Positions 1 through 9,083 of a stretch of 64,000 nucleotides of DNA are shown here, piece after piece. Each line of letters starts with the position of its first letter. Positions within the stretch are counted from its first letter, which is position 1. The DNA is taken from NCBI GenBank assembly GCA_022571845.1, contig JACZXB010000001.1, positions 523,037 to 587,036 on the forward strand. Direction: 5' to 3'. The notes beneath the pieces are model-generated. The model was not told the origin of the DNA. It searched no databases and saw nothing but the letters and a program-made list of their open reading frames with translations. The stretch is from Candidatus Zixiibacteriota bacterium (lineage in GTDB: Bacteria; Zixibacteria; MSB-5A5; GN15; FEB-12). The position numbers and the translations under genes were made by a program.

Positions 1-1050
1 ATCTGCAGCAATTGTAATCAAGGCGGTGTTGCCGTCTAACTGCGATTGGGTGTAGCTGCCGCTATCCTGAAACTGAGTATAACCCAAGGATGAGCTGATA
101 ATATCAGCACCGATAAAGTCGGCCCATTCGGCAGCGGCAATCCAGTTGTCTTCCTCTACTTTAATCTCATCATTGCCATTAGAATCAATGCATGAGATTT
201 CTGTTTTGGCCAGAGCGTAGTCAGCGCCATAGGCCACTCCGATCAAGGTATTGGGAATGTAGGCAGCCAAAACGCCGAGCGTCAGCGTGCCGTGATTAGA
301 TTGTTGGAATCTTTCAGCCTGTAATGGACAATCGGCGCCGGAGACATCGTTATCATTATTTATAAAATCGTAGCTGTCTATTATAGAAGTTGAATCAAAA
401 GCCACGTGGGCGGTATCGAAGCCGGTATCAAAAAGTGCAATCAAAACCCCCTTTCCACTGAGTCCGGCGTCATGCAACCTGACAGCGTTGATGTAACTGT
501 TCTGAAATAGGCTCAAACCATAGGGCAGCAATGCACTACGTTGGGTGGCAAGGCTACGCTGCTGGCTGACTTCGACTACCGGCTGAGGAGTCGAAAGTGT
601 TTTGACCAAATCAACTTTTGAGACAAAAGGTAACTCTACCACTTGCTGTATTTGGGACGAGCTGGCTTCGACAGATACGGCTTTGAACCAGCGTGACACT
701 CTTCTTATTAGTACGCCTGTCGAAGTTATCTCTTGCAATACTTTGTCACTCGGCCGAAAGTCATAACGGTTCTGACTACCGCTTTGACCTATAACCTTTG
801 ACCGGCGCTTTAAAGATTTTTCGCTTAGCTTTACTTTTTCCAATAGCGAATCCGGCAGGTCGAAATAAATCCAAACTTTGTGCAGTTCACTGCCGAGGCT
901 GTTTGATATGATAACTGAGAGTTCTGCTGAAAGTTTTTGCTGGCTCTCTGCGTTTTGTGCAAAACCCAGAGAAACAAAAACAGCAACACCAAGAATAACC
1001 GTTTTCCGATAGTGCAATTTTTTAAGTAATGTTTTACAATCGAGTTTCAA
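1..1050 (-). CDS. Subtilisin-like S8 family serine peptidase, partial (C-terminal part outside window)
   Basis: The open frame of 350 codons runs off position 1. The start is inferred to be TTG at 1050-1048, because an in-frame TAG lies 12 nt upstream and no ATG is available. The N-terminus is a signal peptide (hydrophobic VILGVAVFVSLGFA after a basic stretch). Residues of about 30-190 resemble an inhibitor-like propeptide. The S8 aspartate motif ALFDTGFD lies at about residue 208 and the histidine motif NHGTLTLGVLA at about residue 253. The conserved SSSLGY segment follows, and the catalytic serine would lie beyond the window. The gene starts 6 bp after the AsmA-like gene, so the two are probably co-transcribed. 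Expected to be exported. The family assignment is firm from the two catalytic motifs; the substrate is unknown. Confidence 0.85.
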   Translation of the reverse strand, partial: MKLDCKTLLKKLHYRKTVILGVAVFVSLGFAQNAESQQKLSAELSVIISNSLGSELHKVWIYFDLPDSLLEKVKLSEKSLKRRSKVIGQSGSQNRYDFRPSDKVLQEITSTGVLIRRVSRWFKAVSVEASSSQIQQVVELPFVSKVDLVKTLSTPQPVVEVSQQRSLATQRSALLPYGLSLFQNSYINAVRLHDAGLSGKGVLIALFDTGFDTAHVAFDSTSIIDSYDFINNDNDVSGADCPLQAERFQQSNHGTLTLGVLAAYIPNTLIGVAYGADYALAKTEISCIDSNGNDEIKVEEDNWIAAAEWADFIGADIISSSLGYTQFQDSGSYTQSQLDGNTALITIAAD

Positions 1051-1056
1051 ATTATG

Positions 1057-3897
1057 CTATTTATTTTCACTGAATTTTTTAAATAAATTCTGTAACAGGT
1101 TTTTTCCGGCATTACCGGTCAGAGCTGCCATATCAATCTCCGGTTTCGGTTTATCTACCGTGCCACCTAACTTTATGGGCAGTCGCAACCTGTCTACACT
1201 TTTATTATTTAACAATCCGGCCAGTCCTCCCAGAAGATTATTTTTGGACAGTTCAGACATTATTTTTTTAGTCTGTTCTTTGGAAAGCAAAATCGAACCG
1301 GTGTAATCGAGTTCTCCGTCAAAGCTATAAAAACCGCCAAGCTCAAGGTCACCTATTACACCCAGAGATGTTTTCAGATTATCAAGCCCGACTTTTCCAT
1401 CTTTGACTGTGATTTTTGATGAAAGATTTCGTATCGTCTGCTCTTTATCGAAAGGGAGTTTCAGTTTCTTTGTAATGAAATTGAGTTTCTGATGAATCGA
1501 GTCCGATGTCACCAGCTTCCCCTTGTTCATCTGTGCCAGACCATTCATGGAGAGTGAATTCAGAAAAGCCTGGCGGTCCCAGCCCTGCGCGTTGTAGTCA
1601 CCGTTAATATTGATTTTGCCGAAAAGAAATCCGCCCATTTTGGTAAAGCGGCTGACAAAATCATCTGCTTCAATACTTGTGGCCTTGAACTTACCATTAT
1701 ATTGTGGTTTGCTGAAATCATTTAAGTCAATAGTAGTTTCACCGCTTATTCTGCCGGAATAGACATTACCGGTGACATTGTAAGACTCCATCCGCCGGTC
1801 TTGTACTCTTAGAAGTCCCTTGATATTTGTGAACTCAATTTGACTATAAATGAGGGTGTCGATAGAGAAAGTTCCCCGGCCGTTCATGTCCGGCACTATC
1901 AATTCCGGGACCGTATCAGACGGAAGTTTTGCTGTTACTGCCTCAGATCCGGGAACAGCTTCAGGAAACATCTTGTCGACGTTGAATCTTCTGGATATTA
2001 TGTCCAACTCAAAGAGTGGTTTTGGCGGTGTTCCCTCGATTATTCCAAGATATGTCAAAAAGTATGGCACCGGTTGAATAATTTTACCGGACAGGGAGAC
2101 GTCGCTTGATTCAAACTCAATTTTCATTGAGTCAACTTTGAAAGTATCTGCAACAACTGTCATAGTCGCAGAAAAATGTTTTATCGGTTCCGGAAAAGTT
2201 GAGTCGTAGTAGCTGCCATCAGAAATTGACAAATTGCCATACGGTTTCAGACTGGTAAGCAGAACCGGATTGCCGCTGACTTTGAGATTAAAACTGGTTT
2301 TACCCGTTACTCTGGCTGCCCGCGTTTTTTCAAGATAGCCGTTAAGTAAAGCCAGATCGCTGCTACCGCTCAGTTCTCCCACTATTAATGGAGCAGGCAA
2401 TTTCAAACGGCTTAAGGAATCAGCCATAAAATAATTTATCACATTTTCAAAACGTCCGCTAAAAAGTAACTCAGCCGATTTCGATTTGGCCGCAATACGC
2501 CTGACAGTAGTAACCTTATTGTCTATGTAGAGATCAAGGTACAGCGAATCGATCGGTTCCGGCAATAGCTCTGATTTGAATTTGCCATTCAGCATTTTCA
2601 GATTGCCGGAATACACCAGCTGTTCGCTGTCGTTTATCCGGCCGGAAAACCTCAGGTCAAGTTCTGTTTTCCCGGAGAATTCGAATTTGTCTTCTTTGTC
2701 TATCAGAGGATCAAAAACCGCCAGATCAATAGAACCAGTCAGATCACCATTCAGTTCGGGATTCGCAAAATCGTTAATGATTACATGACCCTTAAACGGC
2801 TGCCCATCAATTGTGCCGCCCTCGATATTGGCGCGGACATTGTCCGGTTTAAAATCAATAAAGGCCCTGTCAAACTGAAGCGTGGCATTTATCATTCTGG
2901 TCGTAACCCGGACTTTATTGAGTGACAGCGTTCCTGAATAAGAAAACGGAGTAGTCTTCTGCTGGTCATATTCGAGGTCGATAGTCATACTCAATTCACC
3001 GCTTATCGTGTAATCAGAAATCGATTTTCTGACTCTTGACGGGAGAAGTTCTATCAGTTGCTCTGCTAATACGCTTTCGGATTTTATAGTGAAGCGTCCT
3101 TTGGGCGCTGAAGTAAAGTCAGAAAGCTGACCACTTAAGCGAAACGATATGTCATTTAGCTCTAGTGCTGATTCTTCGAGCACCAGCCTCTTATTAGTCA
3201 AATCAAGTTCTGCGTCGTATTCAAGGCTGACTTTAACTTCAGGAAAGGACTCTTCACTTTCCAAGAGAACGCTTTCTATGGCAAGCTCCCCGATAGACTG
3301 AAATCTGTTTTCAGTTGGGTTGACCAGGCTTGAGTGAAAATTTATTCCGCTAAGAATTAGTTCTGATTGGTCTGAATAATTCTTGTAGACTATAGTTCCA
3401 TTATTAATCTCAAATGTTTCAAATGAAATTGCTGCTACGGCAGGCACCGCCTCACCTGGGATATTTTCAAGAGCTTTAGTTTCAGGAATTGAATCTGCAC
3501 TCTCAAAGGTATAGTTATTTTTGAGCTCAATTGATTTTATCAGACTAATCTGCGGTCGGTTGAGAATAAACCTGTCAACCCGAAACTCTCCGAACAATAA
3601 AGGCCACAGCCTCATTTTGACATCTACATTTTCGGCTGTCAGGAAATCCGTCTGATCAGAAAAATCCTGCGGGTTAGAGACAGTGACACCGACCAGTTGC
3701 AGGCCTAATCCTCCCCAGATTGAAATATCTATCGCCTCAATCGTAACTTTTCGATTTAAGAATGTTTCAGCTTTCTCAATTGCATAAACTTTCGCTTTTT
3801 CTGCCGGGAAAAAGAGTTTGAAGGCTATTACAATTAATAACAGCAGGGCTATGAAAATTCCGGCCGCCCAGACAAATATTTTGAAGAGTTTCTTCAT
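1057..3897 (-). CDS. AsmA-family inner-membrane-anchored protein
   Basis: This 946-residue protein has one N-terminal transmembrane helix (residues about 8-30). A long beta-rich periplasmic region follows, made of repeated amphipathic strand segments of the type 'GxFxxxxGxLxLxDFxxP'. The C-terminal 250 residues, with an LNGLAQMNKGKL-like segment and a closing TGNAGKNLLQNLFKKF stretch, match the AsmA C-terminal layout. AsmA-like proteins are thought to form hydrophobic grooves that move phospholipid between the membranes. Length is in the usual range. The gene is followed 6 bp later by the S8 peptidase. It is separated from the upstream UPF0173 gene by a terminator, so it is probably a separate transcription unit. 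The assignment rests on architecture; the exact subfamily is not certain. Confidence 0.75.
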   Translation of the reverse strand: MKKLFKIFVWAAGIFIALLLLIVIAFKLFFPAEKAKVYAIEKAETFLNRKVTIEAIDISIWGGLGLQLVGVTVSNPQDFSDQTDFLTAENVDVKMRLWPLLFGEFRVDRFILNRPQISLIKSIELKNNYTFESADSIPETKALENIPGEAVPAVAAISFETFEINNGTIVYKNYSDQSELILSGINFHSSLVNPTENRFQSIGELAIESVLLESEESFPEVKVSLEYDAELDLTNKRLVLEESALELNDISFRLSGQLSDFTSAPKGRFTIKSESVLAEQLIELLPSRVRKSISDYTISGELSMTIDLEYDQQKTTPFSYSGTLSLNKVRVTTRMINATLQFDRAFIDFKPDNVRANIEGGTIDGQPFKGHVIINDFANPELNGDLTGSIDLAVFDPLIDKEDKFEFSGKTELDLRFSGRINDSEQLVYSGNLKMLNGKFKSELLPEPIDSLYLDLYIDNKVTTVRRIAAKSKSAELLFSGRFENVINYFMADSLSRLKLPAPLIVGELSGSSDLALLNGYLEKTRAARVTGKTSFNLKVSGNPVLLTSLKPYGNLSISDGSYYDSTFPEPIKHFSATMTVVADTFKVDSMKIEFESSDVSLSGKIIQPVPYFLTYLGIIEGTPPKPLFELDIISRRFNVDKMFPEAVPGSEAVTAKLPSDTVPELIVPDMNGRGTFSIDTLIYSQIEFTNIKGLLRVQDRRMESYNVTGNVYSGRISGETTIDLNDFSKPQYNGKFKATSIEADDFVSRFTKMGGFLFGKININGDYNAQGWDRQAFLNSLSMNGLAQMNKGKLVTSDSIHQKLNFITKKLKLPFDKEQTIRNLSSKITVKDGKVGLDNLKTSLGVIGDLELGGFYSFDGELDYTGSILLSKEQTKKIMSELSKNNLLGGLAGLLNNKSVDRLRLPIKLGGTVDKPKPEIDMAALTGNAGKNLLQNLFKKFSENK

Positions 3898-3973
3898 CTA
3901 ATATAGTTATACGCTATTTGATTTTTCTTATTCAATATTAAATATGCCGAGGCGCCTAATCAACTATAACCTC

Positions 3974-4007
3974 GAAAAAAAGGCGGCAATTTTGCAATCG
4001 CCGCCTC
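3974..4007 (-). terminator. Rho-independent terminator after the UPF0173 gene
   Basis: Inverted arms AGGCGGC/GCCGCCT enclose a 12-nt loop. Read on the minus strand, the hairpin is followed by a run of seven T. It lies 26 bp past the stop of the minus-strand hydrolase gene at 4033, closing the tamB-to-UPF0173 operon. Confidence 0.85.
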
Positions 4008-4032
4008 TAAATTCTTAAATCGGCAAGTCAGA

Positions 4033-4710
4033 CTAAAATTCGATTGAATCACCCGGGTTCATTACGACAACTTCAGCCGTTTTTACTTTACCGGCAAACT
4101 CCTCCGGGTCCTGCTCTATTAACGGAAAAGTGTTATAATGAACCGGCACGACTTTCCTGGGTTTTAAGAATTCGACAGCTTTAACGGCGTCGTCGATGCC
4201 CATCGTAAAATTGTCGCCGATTGGCAGGAAGGCCAGGTCAATCTGATTCATTTCTCCAATAAGCTTCATATCGTAAAACAGGCCGGTATCCCCGGCGTTG
4301 TAAACGGTTTTGCCGCCCATTGTAATCAAAAATCCGACCGGAGGGCCGGTATAGATTTCGGCGTTCTCGCCAAAACCGCCGCCGTGGTGAGCAATGGTCA
4401 GTTTAACCCGCCCAAAATCAAAATCGTGAGCACCTCCAATATGCATCGGGTGAAATTTCAGTTCCTTGGTGCCGCAAAAACTGGCCAGTTCATAAGTTGC
4501 TATGACGGTGGCATCGTTTCGTCTGGCGATTTCAAGCGTATCACCAAAATGGTCGCCGTGACCGTGGGTTAAAAGCACATGACTGCATTCTATCTCTTCC
4601 TGTTTGGCGCCAGCCAGAGGGTTGCCGGTCAAAAACGGGTCGACAATTATTTTGTGGTCAGCATTTTCAATAGTGATGCAGGACTGTCCCAAAAATCTGG
4701 CAGTAGGCAT
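4033..4710 (-). CDS. UPF0173-family metal-dependent hydrolase (metallo-beta-lactamase fold)
   Basis: This 225-residue protein matches the length of the UPF0173/YtkL family. The metal-binding motif THGHGDHFGD is at residues 48-57 (His49, His51, Asp53, His54). Further ligands come from the HHGGGF segment, from NAGDTG and from PVHYNTF near the C-terminus. No signal peptide is present, so it should be cytoplasmic. The family's physiological substrate is unknown. It is the last gene of a minus-strand operon that includes mnmA and a cysteine desulfurase; functional linkage to thiolation is not shown by the sequence. The ATG at 4710 fits the family N-terminus. Confidence 0.88.
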   Translation of the reverse strand: MPTARFLGQSCITIENADHKIIVDPFLTGNPLAGAKQEEIECSHVLLTHGHGDHFGDTLEIARRNDATVIATYELASFCGTKELKFHPMHIGGAHDFDFGRVKLTIAHHGGGFGENAEIYTGPPVGFLITMGGKTVYNAGDTGLFYDMKLIGEMNQIDLAFLPIGDNFTMGIDDAVKAVEFLKPRKVVPVHYNTFPLIEQDPEEFAGKVKTAEVVVMNPGDSIEF

Positions 4711-4803
4711 ATTTTTGAATCTCCTTCAGAAATTTCTTTGCTTTATCTATTTTCGATAGATAAGCGAGATTAAATTGATTGTCAATCGGAGCAGTCAATA
4801 ATT

Positions 4804-5901
4804 CTAAGCGCGGTCGATAATTCCCCCACCTAGGACAATATCGCCGTTATAGAAGACGACCGACTGCCCGGACGTGACCGCCCGCTGCGGTTCGCTAAAC
4901 TCAATCGAAGCTTCTGTCTCAGAATGCGGAGTGACTTTTCCAACTGCCGGAGTATGCAGGTATCGAATCTTGATTTCGGCCTCAAAGGCACCATTGTCGG
5001 CAGAGCCGCCAATCCAGTTGATTCCGCTGGCCTCGAGTTTTGAGACAAACAATGAATCGTTGTCTCCGACTATGACGCGGTGGGTATCAACCTCTACCCG
5101 CTGGACATAAAGAGGCGTCGGGTGAGTGATTCCCAGTCCTTTGCGCTGACCGACCGTAAAATGCGCAATCCCGTTATGCTGGCCCATGACCTCGCCATTT
5201 TCATGGACTATCTGACCCGGAACCGACTCCGAGCCGTGCTTTTCTTCCCAGTCACGCAGGAACCGACGATAATTGTTGTCAGCCACAAAGCATATTTCGC
5301 GTGACTCCGGTTTGTCGGCTGTTCGTAAATTGTGTTTGTGGGCAATCTCACGAACTGCGCTCTTAAGCAGATTTCCGAGCGGCATTAATGTTTTTGACAG
5401 AGCTTGCTGAGTTACTCCCCAGAGCACATAGGACTGGTCACGGGTGTCATCAGTGCCTTTGCGAATATGCCAGCGTCCCGAAGAGCTCTGTTCGATTTTG
5501 GCGTAGTGACCGGTGGCAATATAATCACAGCCAAGCTTTTCGGCCTTGTGTAAAAATTCGTTCCACTTGACATCGGAGTTACAGCGAACACAAGGATTGG
5601 GCGTGCGGCCTTTGTGATACTCCGATACAAAATCATCGATGACAGTAGCCTTAAACTCTTTTGACATATTCAGCACATAAAATGGCGCATCAATGCTGTC
5701 ACAAACAAATCTACAGTCAGTTACAGAGTCAATCGTGCAGCAGCGGCCGTCTTTGTAAATGTCTGCGCCAACATCAACATAGTCCCAGAGCTTCATATGC
5801 GCCCCGACAACATCGTAGCCCTGCTCTTTTAATAGTAAGGCAGCTACCGACGAGTCGACCCCGCCGGACATAGCCACCAATACCTTTTTCTTTGCATTCA
5901 T
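4804..5901 (-). CDS. mnmA: tRNA-specific 2-thiouridylase MnmA
   Basis: This 365-residue protein installs the 2-thio group on U34 of tRNA Lys, Glu and Gln, using ATP and a persulfide relay. The PP-loop SGGVDSS is at residues 12-18. The catalytic cysteine is in PNPCVRCN (Cys104, second Cys107), and the partner cysteine is in SREICFVAD (Cys204). The C-terminal barrel with TVGQRKGLGI is intact. It sits 67 bp downstream of a cysteine desulfurase gene, the usual sulfur donor, which makes a dedicated sulfur supply likely. Nothing appears truncated. Confidence 0.97.
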   Translation of the reverse strand: MNAKKKVLVAMSGGVDSSVAALLLKEQGYDVVGAHMKLWDYVDVGADIYKDGRCCTIDSVTDCRFVCDSIDAPFYVLNMSKEFKATVIDDFVSEYHKGRTPNPCVRCNSDVKWNEFLHKAEKLGCDYIATGHYAKIEQSSSGRWHIRKGTDDTRDQSYVLWGVTQQALSKTLMPLGNLLKSAVREIAHKHNLRTADKPESREICFVADNNYRRFLRDWEEKHGSESVPGQIVHENGEVMGQHNGIAHFTVGQRKGLGITHPTPLYVQRVEVDTHRVIVGDNDSLFVSKLEASGINWIGGSADNGAFEAEIKIRYLHTPAVGKVTPHSETEASIEFSEPQRAVTSGQSVVFYNGDIVLGGGIIDRA

Positions 5902-5968
5902 ATTTAGTTTAATTCGAAGAGACGGCAGACGGAATTAGCTTGTTTAACTTGTTGATTCAAAACTCCGC

Positions 5969-7138
5969 TTAACCTTTTTCATATACCGGAGACAAAGAAC
6001 GCAGCCTCTCTATAATCGGAATCAGCTTTTCGACGACATAGTCGAGCTGCTCAACAGTTGTGCTGCGGCCGAGAGAAATCCGAATAGCCCCTTGCGCTTC
6101 AATTTTTGGTTTGCCCATGGCCGTCAAGACATGCGACGGCTCAGTAGAGCCCGAAGTACAGGCCGAACCGGAGGAACAAGCGATGCCTTCTAAGTCCAAA
6201 GACAGCAGAATCGACTCACCTTCAATGCCAACGAACGATAAATTAACCGTCTGCGGAATTCTTTTTTCTCTTGAGCCGTTAAATGCTACATCTGGGATTG
6301 CACTGCTGACTTTGTCTATGAAATAGTCGGACAGTTCGCTGAGCTTTTTGTGGTCTTGTTCCATTTTCTTGCCGGCAATTTCAAGCGCCCTGGCAAGGCC
6401 GACTGCCCCGGCTACATTTTCTGTTCCCGGACGGCGCTTTTTCTCATGCGACCCGCCATAAAACAACGGCGCTATCTTTACGCCCTGACGAATAAAAAGA
6501 GCGCCGATGCCCTTTGGGCCATAAATTTTGTGAGCTGTCAAAGAAAGCATATCTACACCAAGTTCTTTGACATCAACCGTAATTTTACCGATTGACTGCA
6601 CAGCATCAGTATGGAACAAGACTTTTTGAGAGTTAGCTATTTGAGCTAATGTTTTGATATCCTGTATCGTTCCGGTTTCGTTGTTGGCATGCATAACCGA
6701 GACAAGTGCTGTTTTGTCGGTTATGAGCTCTTCTAATTCATTTGCCGTACAAAACCCTGCTGTGTTTACCGGCAGGAAATCGAGGTCCCAGTTCTCTTTT
6801 TGATGAAGAAACTCGGCCGGCTCAAATACAGCGTGGTGTTCAGTGGAACCAACTATCAAATGATTTTTCCTCTTCTTGTATTGGTAAGTGGTTCCTAAAA
6901 CGGCGATGTTGTCCGACTCTGTGCCGCCTGAGGTGAAATAAAGCTCCGCTGGCTCACAGTTGATAAATTCGGCTATCTGCTCACGGGCGTTTTCCAGAGC
7001 AACTTTGGCATTTCTTCCAAAATTATGCACAGAGCTGGCATTGCCAAACTCTTTGACAAAATAGCGGCTCATAATATCGGCGACCTCGGGGTCGACCGGC
7101 GTTGTAGCATTATGGTCTAAGTATATTTGTTCCATCAT
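5969..7138 (-). CDS. Cysteine desulfurase (IscS/NifS-like)
   Basis: This 389-residue PLP enzyme converts cysteine to alanine and an enzyme-bound persulfide. The N-terminus MMEQIYLDHNATTP is typical, and the second ATG is an equally good start. PLP is bound by Lys204 in SLTAHKIYGPKG. The active-site cysteine is Cys327 in the short-loop motif CSSGSACTSG, characteristic of class I (IscS/NifS). No IscU or IscR is adjacent. With mnmA directly downstream, the main local role is probably sulfur supply for tRNA thiolation, though supply to Fe-S assembly is also possible. The gene is 19 bp from the upstream Omp85 gene, so it is probably in the same operon. Confidence 0.93.
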   Translation of the reverse strand: MMEQIYLDHNATTPVDPEVADIMSRYFVKEFGNASSVHNFGRNAKVALENAREQIAEFINCEPAELYFTSGGTESDNIAVLGTTYQYKKRKNHLIVGSTEHHAVFEPAEFLHQKENWDLDFLPVNTAGFCTANELEELITDKTALVSVMHANNETGTIQDIKTLAQIANSQKVLFHTDAVQSIGKITVDVKELGVDMLSLTAHKIYGPKGIGALFIRQGVKIAPLFYGGSHEKKRRPGTENVAGAVGLARALEIAGKKMEQDHKKLSELSDYFIDKVSSAIPDVAFNGSREKRIPQTVNLSFVGIEGESILLSLDLEGIACSSGSACTSGSTEPSHVLTAMGKPKIEAQGAIRISLGRSTTVEQLDYVVEKLIPIIERLRSLSPVYEKG

Positions 7139-7157
7139 TCGTTCTCTTCAATACCAT

Positions 7158-9083
7158 TTAGAACGCATACAATATAGTAAAGTGCCAGCGACTGTCAAAA
7201 GGTATTGTACTGGTTGGGATTCGCTGGGCATAGTCAAATCTTATAGGCCCGGCCGGAGACATTATCTGTATACCGGTGCCATAGCTGTAGGCAAAAGCGC
7301 TGGCCTTTATATTATCCAGATGTCTGAAACCGTTACCCATATCGAAAAATAGTGACTGCCACAGGGGCAAAGACGAGAATAGCTTCCGCAAAATCGGCAG
7401 ATAGTTAAAAACCTGCAGGGTTTTCCATCTGAGCTCCTGATTAAACAGAATAGTATAAGTAGCCCCCTCAACATCACCAGATGTCCCTATTTGACCCAGA
7501 CTTTCCGTACTAAAGCCGCGAACTGAGTTGGCGCCGCCCAAGAAGAGAGCTTCGTCAATCGGAACCACCTGCGTTTTTTCAAACGCTCTGGCCCAGCCAA
7601 CTTTGATTCGGGTCGCTGATATCCAATCCGGTTTTATCATCTGATAGGTTGACCATGAAAACTGTGTTTTTGAAAAATTATCATCCCCTCCCAAAAATCC
7701 GCCTACATATTCAACGCTGAAATTAGTAAAGACTCCTCTGCGGGGAACAAATAGGTCATCACGGCTGTCCCGACGAAAAGTAAAATAAATCTTTCGACGG
7801 GCAGAGTTACCTTCTTCTGCTTTAAGCAGATCTATTTCAGTTTCAGGGACTCCGCTTATTTTTACAAACTCATATTCAAATCCGGCGGTCGTCCTGGCTT
7901 TTAGTCCAAACCTTCGAGTAGTTGCTGCCGAAAGAGACCATGACTGTCTGTCAAAGTTTCTGTTGGGGTCTTTTATTTTCGGCTGCAGTTCACTGGTTAA
8001 TATTAGCGGCATACGTATGCCCAAAAACCATGGCTCGGTAAATCTTACCCGGTAGCGGTGTTCAATCAGCTTAGAGCCGTTACCTAAAGTAAAAGAGTAG
8101 TCCGACAAAATATCATATCTGCGGGAGCCTACAAAATTTCTTTTTCCGTATCTGGCGGAAAGCCCCCAGACTAAATCCTTATCTTCTGACTGTCCGGCAC
8201 CGGTTGTAAATGTAATGTAATGAGGTTTGCGCTCACGCACAGACAGGACAAAGTCAGGTGCCAGGCGGCTCTCAGTTGTATCGTCCTGTTCAAAGCGGAC
8301 AGTAGTATAATAGCCTGACTCCAAAAGACGCCTTTGTGAATTAAGAATGTCTTTTCGCCTGTAGATATTATTTTGCTTTATGGTTATTTCTCTTCTGGCA
8401 GTATAGCTGGGGAAATTGTCATTCCCTATGATTCGTACTTCGCCAAAATGAACCAGAGAATCAGACTCTACTGTGATTAGTATATCATCAAATTCGCTGT
8501 CACTTGATTTATCTATGGCAAAATCTATGACTGCATAGGGGTATCCTTCGTTGGCCAGATAGGTTTTCATATCGAAAATCATGCCTCGAACCAGAAAAAT
8601 ATTAAACGGTTTACCTTCTTTAAGTGTTTTCATCATTTTATTTAGATTGTGACCAAACTTGCTGTCGTAGCTACCATTCAACTTTTTTTGACCAAAGCGG
8701 TAGAGTTTGCCTTCACTTAACTGCACCAAGACAGTAGCGCTGGAATCAATCTGGTTAAGTATAAATTCTTCTTTTATTTCAATATCCAGATAACCATTTT
8801 TCAAATATAGAAACTTTATTTCGAGGGTGTCTCTGCGAAGTGTTTCCCGCTGCAGATAGATTCGTCGGTCTTTTCCCAGGGCTTTAAAGAATCCAAATTC
8901 TCTTGAATACATCTGACTCTTGATATCGCCCTCTGATATCGCTTTGTTTCCTGCTATCTCAATTTTTGTGATTTTTGGTTCAGAACGCATCCATCTCAAA
9001 GTTTCCCGGTCTATGGCCTGCGAGCTTGAAAAGAAGAACAGAAGCATTGCGAATATGTAGAGACTAAATCGATTCAAGCGCAT
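7158..9083 (-). CDS. Omp85-family outer membrane protein, TamA-like
   Basis: This 641-residue protein has an N-terminal signal peptide (FSLYIFAMLLFFFSSSQA). About three POTRA-like domains span residues 35-300; examples are ITKIEIAGNKAISEGDI and VHFGEVRIIGNDNFP. A C-terminal 16-strand-type barrel follows, including the Omp85 motif region LGGANSVRGFSTESLG and the terminal PAGPIRFDYAQRIP. It is shorter than the BamA at 48684 and sits directly after the TamB-like gene, with the stop and start overlapping by one base (TAATG). That pairing supports a TamA role, cooperating with TamB in envelope lipid or protein transfer. The order tamB then tamA is reversed from the common one. Paralogue identity is inferred from context. 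Confidence 0.85.
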   Translation of the reverse strand: MRLNRFSLYIFAMLLFFFSSSQAIDRETLRWMRSEPKITKIEIAGNKAISEGDIKSQMYSREFGFFKALGKDRRIYLQRETLRRDTLEIKFLYLKNGYLDIEIKEEFILNQIDSSATVLVQLSEGKLYRFGQKKLNGSYDSKFGHNLNKMMKTLKEGKPFNIFLVRGMIFDMKTYLANEGYPYAVIDFAIDKSSDSEFDDILITVESDSLVHFGEVRIIGNDNFPSYTARREITIKQNNIYRRKDILNSQRRLLESGYYTTVRFEQDDTTESRLAPDFVLSVRERKPHYITFTTGAGQSEDKDLVWGLSARYGKRNFVGSRRYDILSDYSFTLGNGSKLIEHRYRVRFTEPWFLGIRMPLILTSELQPKIKDPNRNFDRQSWSLSAATTRRFGLKARTTAGFEYEFVKISGVPETEIDLLKAEEGNSARRKIYFTFRRDSRDDLFVPRRGVFTNFSVEYVGGFLGGDDNFSKTQFSWSTYQMIKPDWISATRIKVGWARAFEKTQVVPIDEALFLGGANSVRGFSTESLGQIGTSGDVEGATYTILFNQELRWKTLQVFNYLPILRKLFSSLPLWQSLFFDMGNGFRHLDNIKASAFAYSYGTGIQIMSPAGPIRFDYAQRIPTSTIPFDSRWHFTILYAF